DNA from: Chloroflexota bacterium
Lineage (GTDB): Bacteria > Chloroflexota > UBA5177 > JANWHV01
Assembly: GCA_025450255.1 (NCBI GenBank)
Contig: JANWHV010000176.1
Span: forward strand, 1-5,022
Direction of reading: 5' to 3'
DNA length: 5,022 nucleotides
Under the pieces are notes generated by a model, which was not told the origin of the DNA, ran no database searches, and worked only from the letters and a program-made list of their open reading frames with translations. Made by a program: the position numbers and the translations under genes. How positions within the stretch are numbered: the stretch's first letter is position 1; each line of letters opens with the position of its first letter. Of the stretch, positions 4,129 to 5,022 are shown piece after piece.

Positions 4129-5022
4129 CTACGCGCTCTGCGTTACCTCGAAAACCCAGAAACCCTTGCGCTCCAGTTGGAGCACGATGCCACTGCTGAG
4201 CGCCGCGGCCTGTACGACGCCACTGTCGTTCCAATGACCCAGCAGGCTATCGTAGGCACGCAAGCGGTAGGCGCCGCTGACGGCGGCGGTCACGCGCAGG
4301 GCCGTTACGATCGTGCGGTCGCCGGTGTTGCCGGCAAACAAGATCATGTCTTCTCCCTGCCGCAGTCCCATCGCCACCACATCCTCGCCGGTGGCGTGTA
4401 CGCTTGGGGAAATGTCCTCCTCGTATGCCACGTAGGAGACCGACTCTTGAAAGTGAAAATTCGAATACATCCGCATTTCGGGCGCGCGCACGGCCAGCCA
4501 CGTGAGTGACTGATCGCGGTATGGCACGTTCCGCACGCCCATCCATTTCCAATCTGGCGCGAGATGGGGGAAGACGCGTGGCGTACCCGTCGAGAGATCC
4601 AGCCCGGCCGCGCCCTCGATCGTCGCCCAGAGGTAACGTGGCGGGAACCAGGGCGAGAGCATCATACCCTCATTGGCGAGGGTCTCGCCGTGCAGCCATT
4701 CGGAAAACTGGCCCGGCACCGTGTTGTTCTGGCGCGGGTTACGCGAGTAATTCTGGAAGCTAGTGCTCAATGCGTGGGCCATGAAATCCGGGCTGAAGCG
4801 CGCGGCGGCAAAAGCGTACCAGAACGTGACGGCAAGCCACACCCCACCCATCAGGCCGTAAGCAGGCTCTCGGCCAGGACTATAGTTTGGCGCATCACGC
4901 GGTGTCGTGCGCATGCCGGCCTCGGTCCAGAAGCTCTGGCTGCTCAGGCGCCTGACGATGCGGGCCGCCGTTTCGTCCGTTGCCACGCCAAAGATTACGG
5001 GGAACACCAGATCCGAGGTGAT
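4129..5022 (-). CDS. Six-hairpin glycosidase-like protein (C-terminal part, cut by window edge)
   Basis: The frame is open at base 5022 and ends with TAG at 4129, giving the last 297 residues. The frame enters the window as ITSDL-VFPVIF; a GTG at 5007 is inside this continuous sequence and is not the true start. Residues 1 to about 180 are rich in aromatic helices typical of the (alpha/alpha)6 six-hairpin glycosidases (glycogen-debranching, GH63/GH15-like). Examples are RDAPNYSPG at 42-50, GGVWLAVTFWYAF at 59-71, and FSEWLHGETL at 106-115, where E108 is a plausible catalytic base, followed by SPWFPPRYLWATIEG. From about residue 205 a beta-rich C-terminal domain follows (GEDMILFAGNTGDR), ending in FWVFEV. 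The protein probably hydrolyses an alpha- or beta-glycoside; the exact GH family is uncertain without the N-terminus. Export cannot be judged. A short GC hairpin (4097-4109) follows the stop. It is the first visible gene of a same-strand set with the dehydrogenase and the enolase-superfamily enzyme. Confidence 0.7.
   Translation of the reverse strand: MTSDLVFPVIFGVATDETAARIVRRLSSQSFWTEAGMRTTPRDAPNYSPGREPAYGLMGGVWLAVTFWYAFAAARFSPDFMAHALSTSFQNYSRNPRQNNTVPGQFSEWLHGETLANEGMMLSPWFPPRYLWATIEGAAGLDLSTGTPRVFPHLAPDWKWMGVRNVPYRDQSLTWLAVRAPEMRMYSNFHFQESVSYVAYEEDISPSVHATGEDVVAMGLRQGEDMILFAGNTGDRTIVTALRVTAAVSGAYRLRAYDSLLGHWNDSGVVQAAALSSGIVLQLERKGFWVFEVTQSA

Noticed and set aside
3901..4509. 202-codon plus-strand open frame
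   Set aside because: Antisense to the dehydrogenase start and the glycosidase C-terminus; no domain is recognisable, while the minus strand gives coherent proteins.

Overview
This is a GC-rich (by eye about 60%) bacterial chromosomal window with strong G/C bias at third codon positions and Shine-Dalgarno sites at most starts. Gene content (Tat-exported ferritin-like protein, small MerR-fold regulator, cupin, enolase-superfamily enzyme, 2-hydroxyacid dehydrogenase, six-hairpin glycosidase) fits a terrestrial high-GC heterotroph, for example Chloroflexota or an actinobacterial relative. That placement is inference; no taxonomic marker gene is present. I see no rRNA, tRNA, CRISPR array or transposase.

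Left part (1-868), minus strand: the first 136 residues of a Tat-exported ferritin-like protein, cut by the window edge just as it enters a 9-residue Pro/Thr repeat. Upstream lies a gene-free stretch (409-868) with a candidate promoter carrying an 8-bp direct repeat, a long leader with a perfect but orphan Shine-Dalgarno sequence, and a sequence able to form a compact H-type pseudoknot.

Middle (869-1791): a small HTH protein (minus) with a MerR/excisionase-type winged helix and a C-terminal coiled coil, divergently arranged with a single-domain cupin (plus). The roughly 165-bp region between them holds two candidate divergent promoters, phased GGACA repeats and nested inverted repeats. The HTH gene seems to start essentially leaderless.

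Right part (1827-5022), minus strand: the order of transcription is a six-hairpin glycosidase (C-terminal 297 residues), a D-2-hydroxyacid dehydrogenase (322 aa) and a mandelate racemase-subgroup enolase-superfamily enzyme (367 aa). All three point the same way with gaps of about 100-125 bp. The likely theme is carbohydrate use: glycan hydrolysis, acid-sugar dehydration or racemisation, and reduction of a 2-keto acid such as glyoxylate or hydroxypyruvate. The substrates cannot be read from the sequence.

No complete undescribed system is evident. The most unusual items are the predicted pseudoknot and orphan Shine-Dalgarno in the ferritin-like leader, the 9-residue repeat in that protein, the phased repeats at the HTH/cupin divergent promoter, and a short coding-like stretch lying in frame behind two stop codons after the glycosidase.
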